A DNA stretch of 64,000 bases, taken from Deroplatys truncata. Lineage: Eukaryota > Arthropoda > Insecta > Mantodea > Mantidae. Below the pieces are notes generated by a model that was not told where the DNA came from, searched no databases, and saw nothing but the letters and a program-made list of their open reading frames with translations. This document shows, one piece after another, positions 1 to 10,782 of this stretch; within the stretch, counting starts at the first letter, position 1; each line of letters starts with the position of its first letter. The translations under genes were made by a program, and so were the position numbers. The stretch spans positions 172,568,096 through 172,632,095 of the forward strand of contig CM060985.1 of the NCBI GenBank assembly GCA_030765065.1, in the 5' to 3' direction.

Positions 1-3000
1 CAGGATTGTGGGTGTATGAGGACATAGTGACATAGAGTGAAACTACTAGTAACTGAGAACAGGATTGTTGGTTTGTGAGGACATAGTGACACAGTGTGAA
101 ACTACTAGAGACTGATCCCAGGATTGTGGGTGTGTGAGGACATAGTGACACAGAGTGAAACTACTAGTAACTGAGCACAGGATTGTTGGTTTTTTAAGGA
201 CATAGTGACACAGAGTGAAACTACTAGTGACTGATCCCAGATTGTGTGTTTTTGAGGACATGGTGACTCAGAGTGAAACTACTAGTAACTGATCCCAGAT
301 TGTGGGTTTGTGAGGACATAGTGACATAGAGTGAAACTACTAGTAACTGATCCCAGATTGTGGGTTTGTGAGGACATACTGACACAGAGTGAAACTACTA
401 GTAACTGATCCCAGATTGTGGGTTTGTGAGGACATACTGACACAGAGTGAAACTACTAGTAACTGATCCCAGATTGTTGGATTGTGAGAACATAGTAACA
501 CAGAGTGAAACTACTAGTAACTGATCCCAGATTGTGGGTTTGGGAGGACATAGTGACACAGAGTGAAACTGCTAGTAACTGAGTCCAGGATTGTGGGTTT
601 GTGAGAACATAGTGACACAGAGTGAAACTGCTAGTAACTGAGTCCAGGATTGTGGGTGTGTGAGGACATAGTGACACAGAGTGAAACTACTAGTAACTGA
701 TCCCAGATTGTTGGTTTGTGAGAACATAGTGACACAGAGTGAAACTACTAGTAACTGATCTCAGGATTGTGGGTTTGTGAGAACATAGTGACACAGAGTA
801 AAACTGCTAGTAACTGATCCCAGGATTGTTGGTTTGTGAGAACATAGTGACACAGAGTGAAACTACTAGTAACTGATCCCAGATTGTTGGTTTGTGAGGA
901 CATAGTGACACAGAGTGAAACTACTAGTGACTGATCCCAGATTGTGGGTTTGTGAGAACATAGTGACACAGAGTGAAACTGCTAGTAACTGATCCCAGAT
1001 TTGGGTTTGTGAGAACATAGTGACACAGAGTGAAACTGCTAGTAACTGATCCCAGATTGTGGGTTTGTGAAAACATAGTGACACAGAGTGAAACTACTTG
1101 TGACTGATCCCAGATTGTGGGTTTGTGAGAACATAGTGACACAGAGTGAAACTGCTAGTAACTGATCCCAGATTGTGGGTTTGTGAAAACATAGTGACAC
1201 AGAGTGAAACTACTTGTGACTGATCCCAGATTGTGGGTTTGTGAGAACATAGTGACACAGAGTGAAACTACTAGTGACTGATCCCAGATTGTGGGTTTGT
1301 GAGAACATAGTGACACAGAGTGAAACTACTTGTGACTGATCCCAGATTGTGGGTTTGTGAGGACATTGTGACACAGAGTGAAACTACTAGTAACTGATCC
1401 CAGATTGTGGGTTTGTGAGGACATAGTGACACAGAGTGAAACTACTTGTGACTGATCCCAGATTGTGGGTTTGTGAGAACATAGTGACACACAGTGAAAC
1501 TACTTGTGACTGATCCCAGATTGTTGGTTTGTGAGAACATAGTGACACAGAGTGAAACTACTAGTGACTGATCCCAGGATTGTTGGTTTGTGAGGACATA
1601 GTGACACAGAGTGAAACTACTTGTGACTGATCCCAGGATTGTTGGTTTGTGAGGACATAGTGACACAGAGTGAAACTACTGGTGACTGATCCCAGGATTG
1701 TTGGTTTGTGAGGACATAGTCACACAGAGTGAAACTACTAGTGATTGATCCCAGGTTGTGGGTTTGTGAGGACATAGTGACACAGAGTGAAACTACTAGT
1801 GATTGATCCCAGATTGTGGGTTTGTGAGGACATAGTGACACAGAGTGAAACTACTGGTGACTGATCCCAGGATTGTTGGTTTGTGAGGACATAGTGACAC
1901 AGAGTGAAACTACTTGTAACTGATCCAGATTGTGGGTTTGTGAGGACATAGCGACACAGAGTGAAACTACTAGTGACTGATCCCAGATTGTGGGTTTGTG
2001 AGGACATAGTGACACAGAGTGAAACTATTAGTAACTGATCCCAGATTGTTGGTTTGTGAGGACATAGTGACACAGAGTGAAACTACTTGTGATTGATCCC
2101 AGATTGTGGGTTTGTGAGGACATAGTGACACAGAGTGAAACTACTTGTGACTGATCCCAGATTGTGGGTTTGTGAGGACATAGTGACACAGAGTGAAACT
2201 ACTAGTGATTGATCCCAGATTGTTGGTATGTGAGGACATAGCGTCACAGAGTGAAACTACTAGTAACTGATCCCAGATTGTGGGTTTGTGAGGAAATAGT
2301 GACACAGAGTGAAACTGCTTGTGATTGATCCCAGGATTGTTGGTTTGTGAGGACATAGTCACACAGAGTGAAACTACTAGTGATTGATCCCAGATTGTGG
2401 GTTTGTGAGGACATAGTGACACAGAGTGAAACTACTAGTGACTGATCCCAGATTGTGGGTTTGTGAGAACATAGTGACACACAGTGAAACTACTTGTGAC
2501 TGATCCCAGATTGTTGGTTTGTGAGAACATAGTGACACAGAGTGAAACTACTAGTTACTGATCCCAGGATTGTTGGTTTGTGAGAACATAGTGACACAGA
2601 GTAAAACTGCTAGTAACTGATCCCAGGATTGTTGGTTTGTGAGGACATAGTGACACAGAGTGAAACTACTGGTGACTGATCCCAGGATTGTTGTTTTGTG
2701 AGGACATAGTCACACAGAGTGAAACTACTAGTGATTGATCCCAGATTGTGGGTTTGTGAGGACATAGTGACACAGAGTGAAACTACTAGTGATTGATCCC
2801 AGATTGTGGGTTTGTGAGGACATAGTGACACAGAGTGAAACTACTGGTGACTGATCCCAGGATTGTTGGTTTGTGAGGACATAGTGACACAGAGTGAAAC
2901 TACTTGTAACTGATCCAGATTGTGGGTTTGTGAGGACATAGCGACACAGAGTGAAACTACTAGTGACTGATCCCAGATTGTGGGTTTGTGAGGACATAGT

Positions 3001-3855
3001 GACACAGAGTGAAACTACTAGTAACTGATCCCAGATTGTTGGTTTGTGAGGACATAGTGACACAGAGTGAAACTACTTGTGATTGATCCCAGATTGTGGG
3101 TTTGTGAGGACATAGTGACACAGAGTGAAACTACTTGTGACTGATCCCAGATTGTGGGTTTGTGAGGACATAGTGACACAGAGTGAAACTACTAGTGATT
3201 GATCCCAGATTGTTGGTTTGTGAGGACATAGCGTCACAGAGTGAAACTACTAGTAACTGATCCCAGATTGTGGGTTTGTGAGGAAATAGTGACACAGAGT
3301 GAAACTGCTTGTGATTGATCCCAGATTGTGGGTTTGTGAGGACATAGTGACACAGAGTGAAACTACTAGTGACTGATCCCAGATTGTTGGTTTGTGAGGA
3401 CATAGCGACACAGAGTGAAACTACTAGTGACTGATCCCAGATTGTGGGTTTGTGAGGAAATAGTGACAGAGTGAAACTACTTGTGACTGATCCCAGATTG
3501 TGGGTTTGTGAGGAAATAGTGACATAGAGTGAAACTACTTGTGACTGATCCCAGATTGTGGGTTTGTGAGGAAATAGTGACACAGAGTGAAACTGCTTGT
3601 GATTGATCCCAGATTGTGGGTTTGTGAGGACATAGTGACACAGAGTGAAACTACTAGTGACTGATCCCAGGATTGTTGGTTTGTGAGGACATAGTGACAC
3701 AGAGTGAAACTACTAGTGACTGATCCCAGGATTGTTGGTTTGTGAGGTCATAGTGACACAGAGTGAAACTACTAGTGACTGATCCCAGGATTGTTGGTTT
3801 GTGAGGACATAATGATGCAGAGTGAAACTATTAGGTACTCAACCCAGGATTTGAG
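1..3855. repeat. Minisatellite array, 58-59 bp unit, about 66 copies
   Basis: Head-to-tail units with the core GAGGACATAGTGACACAGAG followed by TGAAACTACTAG and CTGATCCCAG. Units are 58 bp, or 59 bp where CCCAGATTG becomes CCCAGGATTG. The array is cut by the window start and decays at about 3830-3855. Copies 1441-2430 and 2431-3320 match at a constant shift of 990 bp (17 units), shown by shared private variants such as GCGTCACAG at 2241 and 3231, so a 17-unit block was duplicated. Units carry few stops on the minus strand, which gives long spurious open frames there. Confidence 0.97.
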
Positions 3856-4559
3856 AGATCCTGTTATGACCAGTAATTGATGTGGTTCAGCATGTTATAT
3901 GCAGAATAGTGCATCCCTATACCACATACACTATAGTGCTTCTGGGTTTAAGTTTGTGATTGAAAATAAGGGGCAACTACATCTATAAATATTAATTCAT
4001 AATGACTTTTAGCTTATAAAGTGTTATAAGCTTACGAATTATTTATTTTAGTAGTGATACGTCTACAGTGCAACAAGGAGTTCATATACCCCTCACCTAA
4101 ATCTCTTCCTGTTGGTTTACTGTAACTTCCAATGTTTTGTTTGATCTATGCTTATCTGAGCATTACATAAGTACACACAGGCAGTCCTCAAAACTTAGCA
4201 TGCCATGAAAATCATTTGTGCAGCAGTGAAAACAATTAAAATGTGAAGGATAATGGAGATTGACATTAACTCATTATTGGGGTTAGGAATTTTATCTTTT
4301 AATACCTTTAATAACATAGCTGTAAGACTTTAAATAAATGCCATTCACCATATTGTCACCATATGCTTTCTCTAAATTGAGGTTTTCTTCACGTCTGCAC
4401 GGAAGTTGAATACTGCAGTACAATAGTGTTTTTTCAGTAGCGTTTTATGAATGCAGGTCTTAGGAGCATCGGTCATTATCGTAAAGTGATAAGTCACCAG
4501 CATTTAATTCGTGATATGGACCAGCATTCCAGGAGCTCCTATCTGGCTGTAATATAAGG
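3856..4559. other. No gene seen; AT-rich spacer
   Basis: Unique-looking sequence between the minisatellite and the dispersed repeat. I found no coding frame, tRNA or recognisable transposon end. Confidence 0.5.
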
Positions 4560-5170
4560 AACCCTGAATTGTTTGTCTGTTTTCTTGTTCATTTGGCCCC
4601 ATTGTGAGCAATGCTCAGGGACATTGAACACGTCATATAATTATGAAATATGTAGCATAACTAAATAACATACCTAGCATCATCAACTTTTATTAAAGCT
4701 AATAATATACCTAGCATCAAGAACTTTTTTAAACTAATAGCATAATCAACACCAAGAACATTTCTCCCCCCCCTCTCTCTCCCCACATCATGCATTATCT
4801 AAGAGACGAAAATTTGTAAACCATCACCACCCCAAGAGTAAATATCTCAACATGCATTGTAGTGGGATAACAATAACCAATGTGGTCCTTAGCGTCCCAT
4901 TCTATATAGGGCGTGAAATACCTGTAATTTTGCTCAGAGGCCTCTTTCAGGCTTTAGGTTCTTTTACTTGCCGTAAATCTACGACACGGACCACCGGCTT
5001 TACTTCCCTTCCGAAGGAAGCCATGCTAAGGATTTTTACGCCCGAAAAAATCCATAGTCCTCCGCAGGGTTTGAACTCGCGACCTCGGGAACTAGAAGCT
5101 AGCATGGTGTATGAGTCACCATTATATGCCATCTGCCCTATGTGTTGAATATTTACATTTTGCACGACAT
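4560..5170 (+). repeat. Dispersed repeat family A, copy split by a SINE
   Basis: The segment around CATTTGGCCCCATTGTGAGC (from 4591), the run TTATCTAAGAGACGAAAATT near 4795 and the end GCCATCTGCCCTATGTG (5129) have counterparts in the same order at 46510-46795. Other copies lie at 33600-33830, 39060-39170 and 40340-40530 (minus) and at 43390-43510 (plus). The family has no coding frame and no obvious tRNA promoter. Here the right-hand end is separated from the rest by the SINE at 4879-5110. Confidence 0.75.
4879..5110 (-). mobile_element. tRNA-derived SINE, 5'-truncated copy
   Basis: This is a minus-strand member of the SINE family best seen at 10493-10782. The reverse complement contains a B-box-like GAGTTCAAACC, then the conserved body with TTACGGCAAGTAAAAGAACC and GCCCTATATAGAATGGGACG. 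The A-box end of the tRNA head is missing. It sits inside dispersed repeat family A, whose two halves resume on either side. Confidence 0.85.
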
Positions 5171-5236
5171 ACTAAAAAGTTCCTCCATAGTATATGGCGA
5201 GTGAGTATATAATAAAGACTAACTCTTTCTTAAAGA

Positions 5237-6927
5237 ACGTAGGTTTTCACGGCCGGTGTCACAATTATAACTAATATGATTTTCCGGGCTGTTATGCCGT
5301 GGTCTGCTGAAGAAAGATTGTTAGTGGTATTGGTTCTCCCACATACGACATAGCTAAATACCTAACCGGTCTTCTACAACCCCATGTCGGCTTGTCCGAC
5401 TCTTTCATCAAAGACTCTACGCATTTCATTCAAATTCTCCGCAACCTCAAATTGCTACCTAAGGATTTACTAATTAGTTTTGACGTTGTGTCTCTATTCA
5501 CCATGGTTCCAGTACAAGAAACTCTGAAGTTGTTACAACCCATCTTCTCTGATGATATCATTACACTTTTTCACCATGTCCTGACTACGACTTATTTCCA
5601 GTGGAACCGGTCATTCTACGAGCAAATAGACGGTGTTGCCATGGGCAGCCCCCTTAGCCCTGTTGTGGCCAATTTCTTCATGGAGGCATTTGAGTCAAAG
5701 GCACTAAACTCAGCTCCACTCAAACCAACAGCCTGGTTCCGCTATGTGGATGACACCTTCGTCATCTGGCCCCATGGTGAACAAGCTCTTCAAGATTTTT
5801 TGTTACATCTAAATAGCATCAATCAGCGTATACAGTTCACAATGGAACAAGAAAAGGATGGCCAACTAGCGTTTCTAGATGTACTCGTTAGCAGGAAGGC
5901 TGACGGCACGCTGGGTCATACTGTCTACCGCAAACCCACACACACAGACCGTTACCTTAATAAGAACTCCAACCACCATCCTAGACAAAAACGTGCTATG
6001 ATTAAGACACTCGCAAACCGTGCTTCCCGTATTTGTGAACCACACTTACTTCCACAAGAAATCCGACACCTAGAAACAGCTCTACAATCAAATGGTTATT
6101 CAGTCCAAGAGGTGAGAAGAGCCTGCCGTCCGGCCAAGCCCCGAACGGCTACTCAGGACCAACCCAAAAGCAAGTCCATTGTCTTTCTGCCATATTTCAG
6201 AAATGTCACTGACCGTATTGAACATATACTTCAACGTCATAACGTCAAAACAGTATTCAAACCTACAAGACAATTAAACAGCCTACTGCGCTCTTCCAAA
6301 GACCCCCGAGACCCCCTGTCATCGGCCGGTGTTTACCGTATTCCTTGTTCGTGTGGTTCAGTGTACATTGGTACCACACAGCGGAGCGCTAACACCAGAC
6401 TGAGCGAACACAAAAGAAACTGCCGCCTGGGCCATACAGAAAAATCGGCAGTCGCCGAACATGCCATTGAAGCCGAGGGCGAACACATTATTAGATTTCA
6501 GGACACCAACATTCTTTCCTCCATAAAGCATTACCATACCCGGCTACAACGCGAAGCAATAGAGATTTATAAACATCCCAATAATTTCAATAGGAAAGAA
6601 GAAGCATTGAAACTCAACAGTAACTGGCATCTAGTCATCAAAAACAAAAGGTCATACAAAACCGAAAAACACTGCGAGCCAATCAGAAGAGAGCAACAAC
6701 ACAGCCGGCGCCAGCCCCCTCATACCAGCGGGCCAATCAGCAGAGAGCGCCCACACTATAAAGAGAGCGGCACTAACGGCCAACGCATCAGACGCTGCGA
6801 TACTTTCACCGAGAAGACTTCGTCCGCGCCACTGAAGATGTCCACCGCAGTTGTGGACGAAACGTCTGGGAAATCTTTCTTCAGCAGACCACGGCATAAC
6901 AGCCCGGAAAATCATATTAGTTATAAT
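5237..6927 (+). mobile_element. Penelope-like element with inverted terminal copy
   Basis: The body encodes a reverse transcriptase joined to a GIY-YIG nuclease, the hallmark of Penelope-like elements. The 13-bp TCTTTCTTAAAGA occurs at 5224-5236 and again at 6928-6940 and is read as the target-site duplication. The last 57 bp (6872-6928) recur as a perfect inverted copy at 5263-5319, the inverted terminal arrangement reported for this order. The coding part is 5'-truncated: recognisable RT starts immediately after the inverted arm. Confidence 0.93.
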
Positions 6928-6951
6928 TCTTTCTTAAAGATTTTATGTTGA
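5311..6951 (+). CDS. Penelope-like RT plus GIY-YIG endonuclease, 5'-truncated
   Basis: A single uninterrupted frame of about 546 codons; there is no convincing start because the element is truncated, and the frame is open from 5311. In order it shows SPTYDIAKYL (5335-5364), the motif-A-like FDVVSLFTMVP with the first catalytic Asp, GVAMGSPLSPVVANFF (motif B), YVDDTFVIW (motif C, catalytic Asp pair), a region with LAFLDVLV and the end-of-RT VYRKPTHTDRYLN. After a basic linker comes the nuclease core GVYRIPCSCGSVYIG with a downstream Arg and Glu. Enzymes of this kind copy their own RNA into DNA at a nicked target. The frame has no internal stop, suggesting a fairly recent insertion, but it stays open through the terminal repeat and ends only at a TGA in host flank (6949-6951). 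The missing N-terminal RT portion makes it unlikely to be functional. Confidence 0.92.
   Translation, partial: RKIVSGIGSPTYDIAKYLTGLLQPHVGLSDSFIKDSTHFIQILRNLKLLPKDLLISFDVVSLFTMVPVQETLKLLQPIFSDDIITLFHHVLTTTYFQWNRSFYEQIDGVAMGSPLSPVVANFFMEAFESKALNSAPLKPTAWFRYVDDTFVIWPHGEQALQDFLLHLNSINQRIQFTMEQEKDGQLAFLDVLVSRKADGTLGHTVYRKPTHTDRYLNKNSNHHPRQKRAMIKTLANRASRICEPHLLPQEIRHLETALQSNGYSVQEVRRACRPAKPRTATQDQPKSKSIVFLPYFRNVTDRIEHILQRHNVKTVFKPTRQLNSLLRSSKDPRDPLSSAGVYRIPCSCGSVYIGTTQRSANTRLSEHKRNCRLGHTEKSAVAEHAIEAEGEHIIRFQDTNILSSIKHYHTRLQREAIEIYKHPNNFNRKEEALKLNSNWHLVIKNKRSYKTEKHCEPIRREQQHSRRQPPHTSGPISRERPHYKESGTNGQRIRRCDTFTEKTSSAPLKMSTAVVDETSGKSFFSRPRHNSPENHISYNSFLKILC
6829..6869 (+). ncRNA. Hammerhead-like ribozyme fold in the Penelope-like element
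   Basis: CTGAAGA (6832-6838) fits the CUGANGA core. A six-pair helix GTCCAC/GTGGAC (6840-6845 with 6853-6858) closes a 7-nt loop, followed by GAAAC (6859-6863) and GTC (6864-6866). CCA (6829-6831) can pair with TGG (6867-6869) as stem I. Helix III would be minimal, as known for hammerheads of Penelope-like elements. One extra T (6839) between the core and helix II departs from the consensus, so activity is uncertain. The same bases also lie within the coding frame. Confidence 0.5.
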
Positions 6952-7960
6952 TTAGGATTGCTTAATAGCTTTAGGTAGTAGGAAGGTTATTATAAATTAT
7001 TATTGCAGAATAGTAACATCATTTTTGGAACAGTTTTAAGCTATTTTTTGGTCTAAGCAAATCGCCTGCATGCCTTGTATCGTGGTCATGCACAGCATGG
7101 TTCGTATGTTGTTGCCAGCCTCTCTCTGTCTTACGTAACTGTAAGCTGCCAAACTATGTACTTAAAAAATCGCCAAAAATACGCGAGTACCAGTACTAGA
7201 GAATATGAGTGTTGTTGGCAATAGGTAATCATGCCGCCGGATGGAGGAGGAGGCGGCGGCGACGGGAAAAGTCATTGCAGTTCAAAATGGCCAACCGGGT
7301 GACTTTACGATAGTGCGGTTTCTTTAAGTAAACCGACGCAAAAACAGCCTTTTTAAAGGCTAACATTTGCATCATAAAAGAGCAAATAGACCTGGTTGTG
7401 ACAATTATTCTTAAAAGTTACGATTATTATTTGTTTACTATTATTACTTATATGTATTATTTGCTTTCATTTACTTCCGCATTTTAATTGGCTACTTAAT
7501 CGCGTGAATTATTCTTAAAGTTAAGATTATTTAGTTTAATTACGACTTTTACTGCCATACCTATGTATTAAATGTTAGCCACACACCAGCTGTTATTTGT
7601 TAGCGGCAGGTTGCCTATTTATTACATTCCTTAATTCAACCAATAATATAATGAGCAGTACAATTGCAGAATGAGGGCCTCTTCATATTGTGATGAAATT
7701 ACCTTTAGCTAAGTTATGTACCATATAACCTCGCGCAATTCCCCAATAGGTAAATAAATACATTTCGTAACGGGAATGCGACATTTCTAATGAAATATAC
7801 TTAAGGTAATGCATGTACCATGCAAATGTACGATAAGTAATGGGTGTGTTCCACATCATACGCCCCCTTTTATCTGCGCATTCTTATTTGCATTTTCCAT
7901 AATCCGTTTCATATCCACTTCGGTTCTTTCCGCAAACACCACCTCCCTCCACACGTCACT
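6952..7960. other. No gene seen
   Basis: AT-rich sequence with one short GC-rich stretch (GGAGGAGGAGGCGGCGGCGA at 7241-7260). No supported coding frame, RNA gene or element ends were found. Confidence 0.4.
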
Positions 7961-7969
7961 TCCGCTTCT

Positions 7970-8280
7970 CTATGGAACAGATTGGCTTTCGTGCCAACCA
8001 ACCATCCCTCTCGCGTTTTTCAACGTTACAAGGTTGATATGGTTTAGCGACATGACGCAGGACAGGGAGAGGCTGGCAGCAAGAGTAAGAAATTTCTTGC
8101 GTTTTGAAGAAGGGCCTATAGAAATGACGGGACCCAACACCACAAATAATGCGTATGGCCTATTTCTGTAATACAAATACTTGCTATGTGCCGAATTACC
8201 CCAGAACATTATTCCATATTGCAACAGGGAGTGAAAGTAGGCAAAATATGCCGTTCTTAAGGCATTTTGGTGGAGCAAAT
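7970..8280 (-). pseudogene. LINE reverse transcriptase 3' fragment (jockey-like)
   Basis: The minus strand encodes ALRTAYFAYFHSLLQYGIMF followed by WGNS, a pattern typical of the region just after the RT core in jockey-type and related non-LTR retrotransposons (a Y-x-x-x-x-S-x-x-x-Y-G-I-x-x-W-G-N signature). Similarity fades within about 60 residues and the rest of the element is absent. I infer a short, old LINE remnant; the clade is uncertain. Confidence 0.6.
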
Positions 8281-8759
8281 TTTATGTTTTTTAAGGCAAA
8301 GCAGGCCGAGCTAAGTATAAGAATATGACAAGAATCTCTACGCACTTTCTAATTTACCTACATTATAAAATGTTAATTCTACAATTTGTGGTACACAGAA
8401 GGCTGCCAATTATAATTCGATACGAGTCTAGGCCAAAGACATTGCAACATAGCACAAACGCACAGTATCACTTTTATTGCTTCAACGGCATTAATACACA
8501 TAAAGAACATGGATGTTTACATATTTTAACTATCTTGTGAATAATATTGTCACTTTTGTACCAAATTAGTCACTAAAACAACTTGATTGCTTACGTTCTC
8601 CTTCTACTGCCAACTTTTAAAATTTGAACATAGCTGAGAGACGAGGTACTGACTACACCAGTGATGCCGCCAACATCTCAAACGAAAAAAAAACTACTGA
8701 TCGTCGCTAAGCCGCGTGCGGTATCCAAATGCACAAACAAAATGCTAGCAAGATATAAC

Positions 8760-9402
8760 AAACATCGTCAACGTGCGTTCCTCAACGCTGTTTATGATGT
8801 ATTTATATAAATTGGGTTTCTGGTCCACGCTCCCGTTAAGGGTTCGGTTTAGCTTTTTCTTTTGTATAAGTTTAGGCTAATTAGCAACCAGTAGTTAACA
8901 CCAAAGCCCTTACAATGTTTATGATTCAGTATTTAAATAAATTTGGGTTTCTGATTCACGGGAGGTTAGGTTAGCTTTAGTTCTTTTTATATATAAGCTT
9001 AGGTATCTGATTCACGGGAGGATAGCTTAGGTTAATTAGTAACCGGTGGTTATACCAAAGCGCTAGCGTGCATTCCTTAACGATGTTTATGATTCACTAT
9101 TTATATAAGGTGGGTTTCTGATTCATTGGACGTCAGGTTAGCATTAGTTTTTGCTATATAAGCTTAGGTTAATTAGCTACTAGTAGTTATATCAAAATAC
9201 GCGAGCGTGCATTTATATATATAAGCTTAGGTGTCTGCTTCACCAGAGCTTAGGATAGGTTAAGTATTTTTATATAAGCTTAGGATAATTAGCAAACCAG
9301 TGATTACAACAAAGCACGCGAGCGTTCCTCAACGATGTTATGATTCACTATTTATATAACTTTGGGTTTCTTATCCTCGGGAGGTTAGGTTAGGTTTTTT
9401 AA
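8760..9402. repeat. Tandem array, roughly 120-160 bp unit, about 5 degenerate copies
   Basis: Units repeat the order TTCCTCAACG..TGTTTATGATTCACTATTTATATAA..GGGTTTCTGATTCACGGGAGG..TATAAGCTTAGG..TAATTAGCAACCAGTAGTTA..AAAGCACGCGAGCG. Unit starts are near 8770, 8911, 9070, 9209 and 9324. Copies vary in length and some lack a middle block. The last unit is cut by the mariner insertion and resumes at 11205-11245. Confidence 0.8.
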
Positions 9403-9672
9403 TATGCAAGGTGTGTTAAAAATGTATCGAACCTTTGGTCGGCAAAAATACATTGATTTGAACGTCCGAAATGCTAATCCGCTTCAAAGTAGTCTCCTTG
9501 GTGATGACCACACTTCTCCCAGCGTTCCCGTCATTGTTGGAAACACTTCTAGAACGCCACTTTTGAAATGGTGAGCAGACATACTGTCGCGTTCCGCATT
9601 ATGTCTTTTCACGACTCAAACCGGGTCACTTTCAGCGGCATTGGGAAATAGGCAAAAGTCACACAGAGCCAT

Positions 9673-9969
9673 AAATTAAAATTAAATTGTTTTTTATTCA
9701 TGGATGCTCTTTAACTGTTGTGGTCCTTAGTGTCCCGTCTATATTGGGAGTGAAAGACCGGTAATTTTGCTCAGTGGTCTGTTTTAACAGGCTTGAGGTT
9801 CTTTGACGTGCCGTAAATCTACGATAGGGACCACCGGCTTTATTTCCCTTCCGTAAGCCATTCTAAGGATTTTTACGCCCGAAAAAAATCCATCGCCGCC
9901 GGATTTGAACCGCGACATCGGTAACCAGAGGCTAACATGGTAACCACTATACCACGGAGGACGACTACA
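9673..9969 (-). mobile_element. tRNA-derived SINE inserted in mariner
   Basis: Minus-strand full-length-type copy: the tRNA-like head is at the right (about 9890-9965), the 3' tail at the left. Imperfect 13-bp target duplications flank it: CACACAGAGCCAT (9660-9672) and CGCACGGAGCCAT (9970-9982), 11 of 13 matching. Confidence 0.9.
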
Positions 9970-10492
9970 CGCACGGAGCCATCGGGTCTGTAGGGAGCCT
10001 GACGAACCACAGGAATGTTGTGTTTAGGAAGAAAGCCTGAATCAAATACGCAGAATTGGCGGGTGCGTTACGATGATGCAGCTGTCAAGTTTTGTTGATC
10101 ACAGATACGGTCGTTTGCGCCACACGGCATCAATAAGGCGACGAAGGAACTCCTGGTAGTAATCGTTTGTGATGGTTGGCTTTGCTGCGGCCCTTTCGAG
10201 CTATTTTTGGCCTCGGGGATGATGGATGTTGCCAGTGATGATTGCATCTTGGTTTCTGGATCGTAGCCATGTCTCATCGCCTGTGATCACGGTGTTCAGA
10301 AAGTTTGTACTATGTACAATGCGAGTCTGGGCGCCATTGTTTCTGCTCCACTGTTAGCAACTCCGGTACAAATTTCTCGGACACTATCCACATGCCCCAA
10401 TACGCGTTCAAAATTGAATGTACCGATCCAATGCTTATCCCCATCTCCTTCGCAAGTTCTAGAACTATGATACGACGGTTCTGCAAGATCAG

Positions 10493-10782
10493 TCGTCCTC
10501 CGTGGTCTAGGGGTACCATGTTAGCCTGTAGTTCCCGTAGTCGTGGGTTCAAACCCGGAGGAGGGCGATGGATTTTTTTTTCGGGGGTAAAAATCCTTAG
10601 CATGGCTTCCGGAAGGGAAGTAAAGCTGGTGGCCCGTGTCGTAGATTTACGGCACTAAAAGAACCTCAAGCCTGATATAGTCTCTGAGCAAAATTTCTCG
10701 TCTTTCACGCCCAATATAGAATGGGATGCTAAGAACCACAGTAGTTAAAGACCGTCCATAAATAAAACTCAATTTAATTTAC
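10493..10782 (+). mobile_element. tRNA-derived SINE inserted in mariner, reference copy
   Basis: The head carries an A-box-like TGGTCTAGGGGTACC and a B-box GGTTCAAACCC 40 bp apart, the internal RNA polymerase III promoter of a tRNA-derived SINE. The body includes GTAGATTTACGGCAC and CACGCCCAATATAGAATGGG, and the 3' end is A-rich (CCATAAATAAAACTCAATTT). Target duplications are CTGCAAGATCAG (10481-10492) and CTGCAAGACCAG (10783-10794). SINEs encode no protein and depend on a partner LINE for mobilisation. Confidence 0.93.

Noticed and set aside
46-3700. Long minus-strand ORFs of repeated Ser/Thr/Cys-rich peptides in the minisatellite
   Set aside because: They follow from a 58-bp unit with few stops in any minus frame; the peptide period is just the DNA period read through three frames, and frames end at unit variants.
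1-3855. CRISPR array
   Set aside because: Units are contiguous with no unique spacers, and the context is eukaryotic.
5392-5394. Start codon of the Penelope-like ORF
   Set aside because: It is a TTG inside a longer open frame; conserved RT sequence lies upstream back to about 5323, so this is not the start.
6652-6915. Minus-strand ORF of 87 codons
   Set aside because: Complement of the Penelope-like coding and terminal region; no family resemblance.
8940-9400. Insect telomeric repeat TTAGG
   Set aside because: Only two adjacent TTAGG units occur within the array; not a telomeric tract.
10493-10565. A genuine tRNA gene
   Set aside because: A- and B-boxes are present but the sequence continues into a repeated body with A-rich tail and target duplications, so it is a SINE head.
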